DNA of 24,593 nt from assembly GCA_934183135.1 (NCBI GenBank), contig CAKPRX010000028.1, positions 1-24,593 of the forward strand, read 5' to 3'. Both the position numbers and the translations under genes were made by a program. The stretch is from an uncultured Prevotella sp. (GTDB lineage: Bacteria; Bacteroidota; Bacteroidia; Bacteroidales; Bacteroidaceae). Under the pieces are notes generated by a model. The model was not told the DNA's origin, made no database searches, and was given only the letters and a program-made list of their open reading frames with translations. Positions 7,048 to 13,927 of the stretch are shown one piece after another. Each line of letters opens with the position of its first letter. The first letter of the stretch is position 1.

Positions 7048-9254
7048 AGCCTGGTTACCGACTTGACACCCTTGACAGTCTGTAATTTCTTAATAAGATT
7101 AGCCATCTTGGAGGTGTCGTCAATCATCACAACCAGGTTGCCACTGAAGAGGCCATCGTTGCTGTCAATATTGATGCTACGCATTACGATTTTCTCTTCC
7201 TTGGAAATGATATTGGTGATGTTGCTCACTATGCCGATGTCGTCATTGCCTATGATACGCAGGGTGATGCTGTACTTAGAGTTGCCCTTGCCGCTCCAGC
7301 GGGCCTTGACTATACGGTAGCCGAAACGGCGCAGAAGCTCGGGGGCATTGGGGCAGTCCTTGCGGTGTATCTTGATACCGCCTGAGACGGTTACAAACCC
7401 GAAGACATCATCACCATAGATGGGGTGACAGCATTTGGCCAGACTGTAGTCTATGCCTTTGAGATTACGGTCTATGACCAGCACGTCGTCGTTGTCGACC
7501 GTCTTGTCAGAGGCAGGGCGCTCGTAGCTGAAGTCCTCGGCCGACTGGACGGTGCGCTGGCTGTTGATATTGAGCTGGTGGTCGCGTACCTCGATATACT
7601 TTTCTATAATACTATTAAAGTCGAGCTTGCCCTCGGCCACCTGCTTATAGAAGTCCGAACGCTCCTTGAACCCCAACTTCTTGATAAGCAGGTTCATGGT
7701 GGTCTCGTCTACTTCTATTTTCCGGTTCTTAAAGCGGCGTTCCAGCATCTCGCGGGCCAACAGTCCCTCCTTGGCCTGTGTCTCCTTGATAGACAGTTTT
7801 ATCTTGGCCTTGGCCTTGGCCGTCTTAACGATGTTGAGCCAGTTGGCCTTGGGCTTCTGGTTGCTCTGGGTAAGTATCTCCACCGTGTCGCCCGAGTGCA
7901 GGGTCTCGCGGATAGACACTATCCTGCCGTTAAGCCGGGCCCCGACACAGCTGTTGCCCACCCCGGTATGTACGTAGTAGGCAAAGTCAAGTACGGTGGC
8001 ACCCTGTGGAAATTTGAGCAAGTCGCCCTTAGGGGTAAACACATACACCTCATCCTCAGCCAGGTCCATTTTGAACTGATCCATTACCTGCAGGTCGTCG
8101 CCGGCCTCCAAGGCAGCCCGTATGCTGGCCAGCCAGTTGTCCAGTCCGCCCTCGCTCTTCACCCCCTTGTACCGCCAGTGGGCTGCCAGTCCGTGCTCGG
8201 CTATCTCGTCCATACGCTCTGTACGTATCTGGACCTCTACCCACTTGTTCTCGGGCCCCAACACGGTAATGTGCAGACACTCATAGCCATTGGATTTGGG
8301 TACACTGATCCAGTCGCGGAGCCGTTTGGGATTGGGCTGATACATATCGGTGACGATAGAGAACGTCTGCCAGCATTGCATCTTTTCCTTATCAAGGGGC
8401 GAATCGAGGATAATACGGATGGCGAAGAGGTCGTAGATGCCCTCGAAGTCGCACTTCTGTTTCTTCATCTTCTGCCAGATGGAGTGGATGCTCTTGGTAC
8501 GGCCCTTCATGTGAAACTTGAGCCCAGCCTCGGTTAGCTTCTGAGCGATAGGGGCTATGAAGCGCTCTATATAGGCATCGCGCGAGCGCTTGGTAGCATT
8601 GAGATGCTCTTTTATCATATAGTAAGCATCGTGCTCCAGATACTTCAGGCTGAGGTCTTCGAGCTCGCTCTTCAGCTTATACAGGCCCAGTTTGTGGGCC
8701 AGGGGGGCATATAGATAGCTGGCCTCCTCGCTTACCTCTCGCTTGGCCTCCTCGTGGGTGGTATCGCGTATCTGTCTCATCAGGTTCACCCTGTCGGCTA
8801 TCATAATGAGTATTACGCGCATGTCCTCGGCAAAGGTCAGCAACAGGTTGCGGAAGTTCTCGCTCTCTATGACCGGGTTTTTCTTATACAGGTCGTGTAT
8901 GCGGCACAGGCCGCGCAGGATGGCTGCCACGCTGTCGCCAAAGCTATCGCTAATCTGGTCGACGGTCTCAAAACCGCAGAGTATGTTGGAATACAGGAGG
9001 ATGGCAAACACGCCATCGCGCTTGAGTCCTATCTCGGCAGAGGCCAGGTTGGCTGTCTGCAAGGCCATCAGGATGGGGTTCAGGCCGAATATGTCGCGCT
9101 GTAACTGATGGCTGGCTATGGCCTGAAGCACGTGGCGGCGTATGAGCTGCTCGTCGCCAGGGGCGAGCGAATCGGCTATGTTATCCTTAATCGTTGTGTA
9201 GAGCTGTACCGCCGCTCTCTTCTCCTCGGCGGTGAAGTGTAACCAGTCATTCAT
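7044..9254 (-). CDS. relA: RelA/SpoT-type (p)ppGpp synthetase with degenerate hydrolase domain
   Basis: 736 aa, full-length long RSH protein making the stringent-response alarmone from GTP/GDP and ATP. Order: HD-type hydrolase region (~1-200), synthetase (~245-365, with GIYDLFAIRII, SVPKSNGYECLH and EVQIRT), TGS (~405-465, VYVFTPKGDLLKFPQGATVLDFAYYVHT in two parts), zinc-finger-like part with AKCCHPIYGDD and HRKDCPN, and a C-terminal ACT domain. In the HD region the metal/catalytic residues are lost: Asn59 for His in the first motif (GLNPILMA), Tyr88-Ser89 for the His-Asp pair, Cys93-Gly94 for Glu-Asp; only Asp154 (ADRVNLM) remains. It therefore probably synthesises but does not degrade (p)ppGpp. 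A promoter with -33 and -7 boxes lies upstream with a ~95 nt leader. An AAGGAGG lies 13 nt before the ATG, further than usual. Convergent, stops overlapping, with the TetR-type gene. Confidence 0.93.
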   Translation of the reverse strand: MNDWLHFTAEEKRAAVQLYTTIKDNIADSLAPGDEQLIRRHVLQAIASHQLQRDIFGLNPILMALQTANLASAEIGLKRDGVFAILLYSNILCGFETVDQISDSFGDSVAAILRGLCRIHDLYKKNPVIESENFRNLLLTFAEDMRVILIMIADRVNLMRQIRDTTHEEAKREVSEEASYLYAPLAHKLGLYKLKSELEDLSLKYLEHDAYYMIKEHLNATKRSRDAYIERFIAPIAQKLTEAGLKFHMKGRTKSIHSIWQKMKKQKCDFEGIYDLFAIRIILDSPLDKEKMQCWQTFSIVTDMYQPNPKRLRDWISVPKSNGYECLHITVLGPENKWVEVQIRTERMDEIAEHGLAAHWRYKGVKSEGGLDNWLASIRAALEAGDDLQVMDQFKMDLAEDEVYVFTPKGDLLKFPQGATVLDFAYYVHTGVGNSCVGARLNGRIVSIRETLHSGDTVEILTQSNQKPKANWLNIVKTAKAKAKIKLSIKETQAKEGLLAREMLERRFKNRKIEVDETTMNLLIKKLGFKERSDFYKQVAEGKLDFNSIIEKYIEVRDHQLNINSQRTVQSAEDFSYERPASDKTVDNDDVLVIDRNLKGIDYSLAKCCHPIYGDDVFGFVTVSGGIKIHRKDCPNAPELLRRFGYRIVKARWSGKGNSKYSITLRIIGNDDIGIVSNITNIISKEEKIVMRSINIDSNDGLFSGNLVVMIDDTSKMANLIKKLQTVKGVKSVTRL

Positions 9255-9352
9255 ATATATATGATAGCCTCCTTATCTATATTATAAAGGTATGGCAACC
9301 ATGGTGGCCGATAGCGGTGCCATGGTGGGCCTATACCGAGTGACACATACTG

Positions 9353-9383
9353 CAAAGTTACGGCAAATGGTACACTCTGCAAA
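9353..9383 (-). promoter_or_regulatory. Bacteroidota-type promoter of relA
   Basis: On the minus strand TTTG (bases 9380-9383) is followed by exactly 19 bp and then TAACTTTG (9353-9360), matching the -33 TTTG / -7 TAnnTTTG consensus in sequence and spacing. The start site should be near 9348, giving a leader of about 95 nt. That leader contains two direct copies of CCATGGTGG (plus-strand sense) about 20 bp apart. Confidence 0.75.
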
Positions 9384-9445
9384 CTATTTCACCAGTTTTT
9401 TAGGGGAACCGGATTAAAAAAGTGGGTGGTCGACGGCGGTGTCCG

Positions 9446-10288
9446 TCAGTCCTCGGTGGGGCGCAGCTTGGCCCTGAAAGCTGACGGCGAACACAGACGT
9501 ATGCTGGCAAAGTGGCTACAGAAGCACTGGAGAGTAGGGTAGTTGAGCCGCTGGGCTATGGCCTTGACAGGCAGGTCGGTGTCGGCCAGCAGATGCTCGG
9601 CCAACTTGATGATGCGCAGGCTCATAAACTGCTTGAAGTTGGTGCCGGTCTTGGCCTTGACCAGGTCGTCGAGATAGGTTTCCGACATGCCGAGACGCTG
9701 GGCAAACTGCGCCTGAAGGGTAGCTGGCAGACAGGGCGAGTAGTGGTCGCTCTGCTGATAGTCGTCGATAAGGTGCTGCAGCTCGCGGTAGGCACTGTCG
9801 ATAATGAGACAGCGGGTAAGAAACTGCCGGTGGTAGAAGCGCCGACAGTAGTCTAACAGTATCTTTATCCTGTAGGCCGTCAGGGTGTTGGTGTACTCAT
9901 CCTGTGCGTAGCTTATCTCTTCCTCTATATCGTGGAGCAACTTCTTGAACCTCAGTTTTTCCCTGTTGGACAGATGGAGCGACTCGCTATACTGATAATA
10001 GAAAAAGGTGTAGCCGCCCAGCCCGTCGGCATCGTTGGCCAAGATGTCGCTGTCGAAGGCGAGAACCAGACTCTGGCCGCCCATCAGGCCGGGGCGCGAC
10101 AGGCTGTCGTGCCCCGGCCTGAAGAAGGACACGTGGGCATCCTGGAAGTCGCAGGTAGTCTGCCCAGTGTGGTTGGGGCAGTCGCGCTCCTGTACTACCA
10201 CCACGTAGCGGCCGGCCAGGTCGGCCGCGGTACAGTCGCCCAACGTGCCCACATGGGCATGGGGATAACAGCAACACCGGTTCGTCAT
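9446..10288 (-). CDS. AraC-type regulator, second of a tandem pair
   Basis: 280 aa. The middle and C-terminal parts parallel the upstream AraC protein: YYQYSESLHLSNREK versus FSYSSNEALHLSDEER, and DYCRRFYHRQFLTR versus NYCMRFYSRQFVTR, so the two are paralogues. The first helix-turn-helix (AQRLGMSETYLDDLVKAKTG) is normal; the second (QRLNYPTLQCFCSHF, then SIRLCSPSAFRAKL) departs from the usual FKKxTGxTPxxYR pattern. The N-terminal sensor region starts with an odd Cys-rich run (MTNRCCCYPHAH) and is poorly conserved. The ATG overlaps the upstream stop (ATGA), implying translational coupling. No terminator is obvious in the 160 bp before the relA promoter. Likely a diverging duplicate; its effector is unknown. 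Confidence 0.8.
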   Translation of the reverse strand: MTNRCCCYPHAHVGTLGDCTAADLAGRYVVVVQERDCPNHTGQTTCDFQDAHVSFFRPGHDSLSRPGLMGGQSLVLAFDSDILANDADGLGGYTFFYYQYSESLHLSNREKLRFKKLLHDIEEEISYAQDEYTNTLTAYRIKILLDYCRRFYHRQFLTRCLIIDSAYRELQHLIDDYQQSDHYSPCLPATLQAQFAQRLGMSETYLDDLVKAKTGTNFKQFMSLRIIKLAEHLLADTDLPVKAIAQRLNYPTLQCFCSHFASIRLCSPSAFRAKLRPTED

Positions 10289-11184
10289 GCCGTATATTTA
10301 CGGTACGAGGCCGGTGTCTCGCCGGTATTCTTCTTAAACATGCGGTTGAAGTGCTGCGAGTACTGGAACCCCAGCTCATAGGAGATCTCGTTGACGGTCT
10401 TGTCGGTTCCCAGGAGCATCTGCTTGGCCCTGTCTATGATGTGGGCCTGTATATAGTCCTGGGCGGTCATGCCGGTCTCTTTCTTGACCAGGTCGCCGAA
10501 ATAGTTGGGCGACAGGAAGACCTGCTCGGCAAAGTATTTCACGCTGGGCAGGCCCTGTTCCTTGGGCTTGTTGCTGTTAAAGTAGTCGTGGAGCAGGGCT
10601 TCAAACTTGCTGAGCACGTCCCTGTTAGAGACCGTGCGGGTAACAAACTGGCGCGAGTAGAACCGCATACAGTAGTTGAGTATCAGCTCGATGTTGTTGG
10701 CGATAAGTGTCTTGCTAAACTTGTCTATGGGGCTGTTCAGCTCCATCTCTATCTTGCGCAGGCAGTCTGTAAAGATGGTGCGCTCCTCGTCTGACAGGTG
10801 CAGGGCCTCGTTAGAGCTGTACGAGAAGAACGAGTAGTTGTGTATCTCGCGTCCCAGCGGTGTCCCCTTTATCAAGTCGGGATGGAAGAGCAGGCCACGG
10901 GCCGACGGGCGACTGCCGGGAACGATGGTGGTCTCGACAACCTGGCCGGGGGCGAAGCTCGTAATGGTGCCCTGCTGGTAGTCGTAAGGCTGGCGGCCGT
11001 AGCGGATGTCGCACGACTTGGTATCTTTCAGGAAGAGGGCGTAGATGCCATAGTTCAGGGTGAAGTGCTCGGGCATGCGGGTAGCCTTGGTCATGTCTAT
11101 CACAGCCACTAAGGGGTTCATGGTCTCCAGCCCGAACAGCTCGTTGTATGCGTCTATCGTGTTCAGTTTGATTATATCGTCCAT
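10285..11184 (-). CDS. AraC family transcriptional regulator
   Basis: 299 aa. N-terminal ~170 residues resemble the cupin-like sensor of AraC proteins (HFTLNYGIYALFLKD, QGTITSFAPGQ). The C-terminal DNA-binding part is canonical: first HTH AEQVFLSPNYFGDLVKKETG, linker helix, then NEISYELGFQYSQHFNRMF and the closing KKNTGETPASYRKY. It begins at the ATG 26 bp after a TAATTTTG box and is divergent from the carboxymuconolactone decarboxylase/cupin gene, a common pairing in which the AraC protein controls the divergent enzyme gene. The stop overlaps the start of the second AraC gene. Specific signal unknown; family identification is firm. Confidence 0.92.
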   Translation of the reverse strand: MDDIIKLNTIDAYNELFGLETMNPLVAVIDMTKATRMPEHFTLNYGIYALFLKDTKSCDIRYGRQPYDYQQGTITSFAPGQVVETTIVPGSRPSARGLLFHPDLIKGTPLGREIHNYSFFSYSSNEALHLSDEERTIFTDCLRKIEMELNSPIDKFSKTLIANNIELILNYCMRFYSRQFVTRTVSNRDVLSKFEALLHDYFNSNKPKEQGLPSVKYFAEQVFLSPNYFGDLVKKETGMTAQDYIQAHIIDRAKQMLLGTDKTVNEISYELGFQYSQHFNRMFKKNTGETPASYRKYTA

Positions 11185-11209
11185 AGCCGTATTGATTATA
11201 ATTCTGATG

Positions 11210-11217
11210 CAAAATTA
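11210..11217 (-). promoter_or_regulatory. Putative -7 box of the araC-type pair
   Basis: Reads TAATTTTG on the minus strand, perfect TAnnTTTG, 25 bp before the ATG. The following bases (GCATCAGAA) nearly repeat those after the divergent promoter box at 11315, so the two boxes form arms of an inverted repeat (11202-11217 and 11315-11331). Confidence 0.55.
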
Positions 11218-11314
11218 CGCATTTTCTGCTCATTACCACCATCTCGCAGGCCACTTCTGTAATATGTTCACAAAATACGTAAAAAATGGTACTATCTCCT
11301 GCGGGGAAAGGAGC

Positions 11315-11322
11315 TAATTTTG
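11315..11322 (+). promoter_or_regulatory. Putative -7 box of the CMD/cupin gene
   Basis: TAATTTTG, perfect TAnnTTTG, 26 bp before the ATG at 11349. No TTTG at -33, which suits a promoter needing an activator such as the divergent AraC protein (inference). Confidence 0.55.
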
Positions 11323-11348
11323 CATCCAGAACGATAACTCCGGCGAAA

Positions 11349-12182
11349 ATGAAGACAAGAACTATTTCGTGCATGCTTATGGCGTGCTTATTAAATTATA
11401 CATCTATTATGGCACAAGAGAAAATAAAACAGACAGCAGGACGCACCCAGTTGGGCGCCTTTGCTCCCAAGTTTGCAGAGTTGAACGATGATGTCCTGTT
11501 TGGCGAGGTTTGGAGCCGCACGGACAAGCTGAGCCTTCGCGACCGTAGCCTGGTAACCATCACGGCCCTCATCAGCCAGGGCATCACCGACTCATCGCTC
11601 GCTTATCACCTCCAGACGGCACGGGCCAACGGCATTACCCGTACCGAGATAGCAGAGATAATTACCCATGTGGCCTTTTACGCCGGCTGGCCCAAGGCTT
11701 GGGCCGCTTTCCGCTATGCCAAGGAAGTCTGGGGCGACGACGTTACGGCCACCGATGCCAAGGCTGAGTTTCAGCGCAGCATGATTTTCCCCGTTGGCGA
11801 GCCCAATACGGCTTATGCCAAGTACTTTACGGGCAACAGCTACCTGGCCCCCATCTCTGCCGAGCAGGTGGCGGTGTCCAATGTTACCTTCGAGCCCCGG
11901 TGCCGCAACAACTGGCACGTACACCACGCCTCTAAGGGCGGCGGCCAGATGCTCATCGGCGTGGCTGGCCGTGGCTGGTACCAGGAGGAGGGCAAGCCCG
12001 CAGTAGAGATACTGCCCGGCACGGTTATCCACATCCCTGCCAATGTCAAGCACTGGCATGGTGCCGCTGCCGACAGCTGGTTTGCCCATCTGGCTTTCTC
12101 TGTTCCCGGCAGCGACCTGAGTAACGAGTGGCTGGAGCCAGTGAGCGATGAGGAATATAACAAACTGGAACCTCATCAGTAG
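11349..12182 (+). CDS. Exported carboxymuconolactone decarboxylase/cupin two-domain protein
   Basis: 277 aa from the ATG at 11349; an upstream in-frame ATG at 11286 would lie before the -7 box and is rejected. Residues 1-22 (MKTRTISCMLMACLLNYTSIMA) look like a signal peptide with cleavage before Gln23, so the protein is probably periplasmic. Residues ~35-130 are the CMD fold (LSLRDRSLVTITALISQG, TRTEIAEIITHVAFYAGWP); the CxxC of AhpD-type members is absent. Residues ~170-255 are a cupin with likely metal ligands NNWHVHH (His190, His192) and VKHWHG (His235, His237). Such fusions are often annotated as carboxymuconolactone decarboxylase, but no aromatic-degradation genes are near and the substrate is unknown. 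Divergent from an AraC regulator; a clear terminator follows. Confidence 0.88.
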   Translation: MKTRTISCMLMACLLNYTSIMAQEKIKQTAGRTQLGAFAPKFAELNDDVLFGEVWSRTDKLSLRDRSLVTITALISQGITDSSLAYHLQTARANGITRTEIAEIITHVAFYAGWPKAWAAFRYAKEVWGDDVTATDAKAEFQRSMIFPVGEPNTAYAKYFTGNSYLAPISAEQVAVSNVTFEPRCRNNWHVHHASKGGGQMLIGVAGRGWYQEEGKPAVEILPGTVIHIPANVKHWHGAAADSWFAHLAFSVPGSDLSNEWLEPVSDEEYNKLEPHQ

Positions 12183-12226
12183 TTTTTTCTATAACGGGAT
12201 GGCTTAGAGTTTCTCTATAGGCCATT

Positions 12227-12262
12227 AGGGCTGGTTCGTATGGGTACGGGCCAGCCCTTTTT
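12227..12262 (+). terminator. Rho-independent terminator after the CMD/cupin gene
   Basis: AGGGCTGG (12227-12234) pairs perfectly with CCAGCCCT (12251-12258) and is followed by a T run (12258-12262), 45 bp after the stop codon. It ends the rightward transcript just before the repeat element at 12270. Confidence 0.85.
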
Positions 12263-12269
12263 AGTGCCT

Positions 12270-12737
12270 GTAAAGTTTTTTCTGACAATGTATAAATATA
12301 CATTTCTGCCGTTTCGGCATCGGGCAGGGGGCGTTCGGCCTTCTGCCGTTTGTCTGTATGCTCGCCGAGGGGGCAGCGGTGGCGAAAAAGCCAATTCTCA
12401 GACCACCTGAAAACAGTCATTTTTTCGCTCGCGATGGTCATTACGTTTCTAATGACCATCGCGAGCGAAAAAATGACCATCGCGGTGACTCTGGAAACCA
12501 TCCTCAAAAGAGCCGAAAACAGGCTCGGAAAATGCGCAAAATGCCTCTATTTTGTAAAAGGTTGTTACTTTTACCGCCATCGAGATGCTCCAAAATGGCC
12601 CAGACAGCCCCGAAAATCGTCCTGGTTTGTTAGAAAATTCCGAAAATGATGCCCCGTTAAACGGGCATTATGGCTGTATATTTATACATTATCATCGCTC
12701 GTTTTGCATAAATATACAGGCGCGTGTAAAGGTTTTT
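12270..12737 (+). repeat. ~470 bp palindrome-rich intergenic element, copy A
   Basis: Homologous along its whole length to the reverse complement of 23283-23754, by eye roughly three quarters identical and nearly identical in the centre. Order: a GTAAAG + T-run edge, a palindrome with 8 bp arms (12287-12304), a variable part, a 28 bp-arm hairpin (12416-12477), a conserved stretch to ~12560, a variable part, a 12 bp-arm inverted repeat (12674-12685 with 12708-12719), and a second GTAAAG + T-run edge. It carries no transposase and both strands contain long open frames that do not conserve their ends, so it is treated as non-coding. The flank 12738-12898, up to the GT4-like stop, holds nothing recognisable. 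Confidence 0.85.
12416..12477. repeat. Perfect 28 bp-arm hairpin, core of element copy A
   Basis: Arms 12416-12443 and 12450-12477 are exact reverse complements with a 6 nt loop (CGTTTC). The 12-mer ATGACCATCGCG within the right arm is repeated directly at 12473-12484. The corresponding hairpin in copy B is also perfect but with different bases at two stem positions. Confidence 0.95.
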
Positions 12738-12898
12738 CACAGCTCATGCTATGGTTACAGCAACGATGTTTTCGGCTCTTTAGCTCATCCGCGATTACCA
12801 GTAAAAATAGGGAATGTGTGTATAGGACTTGAAAAGAGGCTGCTAAAGAAAGGACAATCCGCCTATGGGCACATCCTGGCGAAAAGTATGGCCGTCGG

Positions 12899-13927
12899 TT
12901 ACAGGATGGCAAGTGGATTGTAGCCTTCGGTCAGTCTGGTTATAGTCTGCATCTGCTCCATCAGCCGCCGGGTGGCCTTGTAGAGATGCTGCTTGGTGAG
13001 CCGCTGCGCCAGCAGCTGCTCGTCGTAGTCTGTATGGCGGAGCAGTTGGTACAGCTGTGCGTAGTGACACAATGGGGCCCGATGCTTACGCACCTCGCCT
13101 GCTAACTGCCGGATAGCACTGAAGAGCAGCGAGGTGCTGTCGTCTTGTTCGGAGGGCAAGTCATTGTCGGGGTAGGGGGCCACGGCATCGTAGCGGTCTA
13201 TAGCATCTATCTCAAAGGGTGGGATGGTCAGGCCGAGACGGCTGGCCCCCGTGTGCAGATACGGGGTGATACGCTCGTCGTAAGCGAAGAGCATGAGCAT
13301 ACGCCAATCGGCATCGCCACACTGACCGGCAGCCTCGCGTATGGGACGGCACACCTCCTCCTGATGCAGCAGGTTGGGCTCCAGACCTATCTGCAAGAGG
13401 CCGTAAGCCAGCTGGCGTAGGTGGGCAGGCAGTAGCCTGACTACATTGGAGTCGATGACCTTCTGATAGAATGTGTGGAAACGCCGGCCCATCTCCTCGG
13501 CGGTTATCGACTGGGTTACGACAGCATTGGGTATCAGCGCCACACGGCTGTTCCACCTCAGCGTGTCCAGGGTGTCCATCTCGGCCTCGCTCCAGGCATG
13601 GATGGCATCGGCCTGCATGACTGCCCCCTTGACCAGCAGGGCCCGCTTGGCTGCCAGGGCGGGGTGCCCATGGGTTGCCCATGGCTGTAAGCAGCCTAAG
13701 GGAGAGAAGACGGTGGCCACTTGCTGTCGCGCGGCCCACCTAAAGGCTCTCGCCATCTGAAAGTCGGGACACCCTAAGAAGTGAACTAATGAATAAGGCT
13801 CTACTGGTATCTCTCCGCGGTGCAGGATATGCGCCCCATCGGGCAGCAAACTTACCAAATAGTCGGCCAGCTGCCTGTACGGTTCAGTATGGTACAACGG
13901 CTCAGAGATGTAGAGTACTATATTCAT
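12899..13927 (-). CDS. Glycosyltransferase family 4-like N-terminal domain protein
   Basis: 342 aa. The first ~150 residues resemble the acceptor-side Rossmann domain of GT-B glycosyltransferases: MNIVLYISEPLYH at the start, SLVHFLGCPDF, ATVFSPLGCLQPW, DAIHAWSEAEMDTL and SRVALIPNAVVTQ, the last two matching the usual HAxSEAE and xPNGV motifs. The remaining ~190 residues are mostly helical-looking and lack the donor-binding domain with its E-x7-E motif, so catalysis by this protein alone is doubtful. The ATG overlaps the stop of the GT2 gene (ATGA), suggesting the two work in one pathway, probably a surface glycan. No signal peptide. Assignment to the GT4-like fold is moderate; function is unknown. 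Confidence 0.65.
   Translation of the reverse strand: MNIVLYISEPLYHTEPYRQLADYLVSLLPDGAHILHRGEIPVEPYSLVHFLGCPDFQMARAFRWAARQQVATVFSPLGCLQPWATHGHPALAAKRALLVKGAVMQADAIHAWSEAEMDTLDTLRWNSRVALIPNAVVTQSITAEEMGRRFHTFYQKVIDSNVVRLLPAHLRQLAYGLLQIGLEPNLLHQEEVCRPIREAAGQCGDADWRMLMLFAYDERITPYLHTGASRLGLTIPPFEIDAIDRYDAVAPYPDNDLPSEQDDSTSLLFSAIRQLAGEVRKHRAPLCHYAQLYQLLRHTDYDEQLLAQRLTKQHLYKATRRLMEQMQTITRLTEGYNPLAIL

Noticed and set aside
9268..9274. AAGGAGG (minus strand) before relA as a Shine-Dalgarno site
   Set aside because: It is 13 nt from the ATG, too far for the usual spacing, and Bacteroidota genes mostly do not use SD; probably chance.
12350..12649. 99 aa plus-strand frame in element copy A with a partner on the minus strand of copy B
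   Set aside because: Shares about 70 residues with the B frame but the frames then diverge by small insertions; no start context or promoter and no protein-level constraint.
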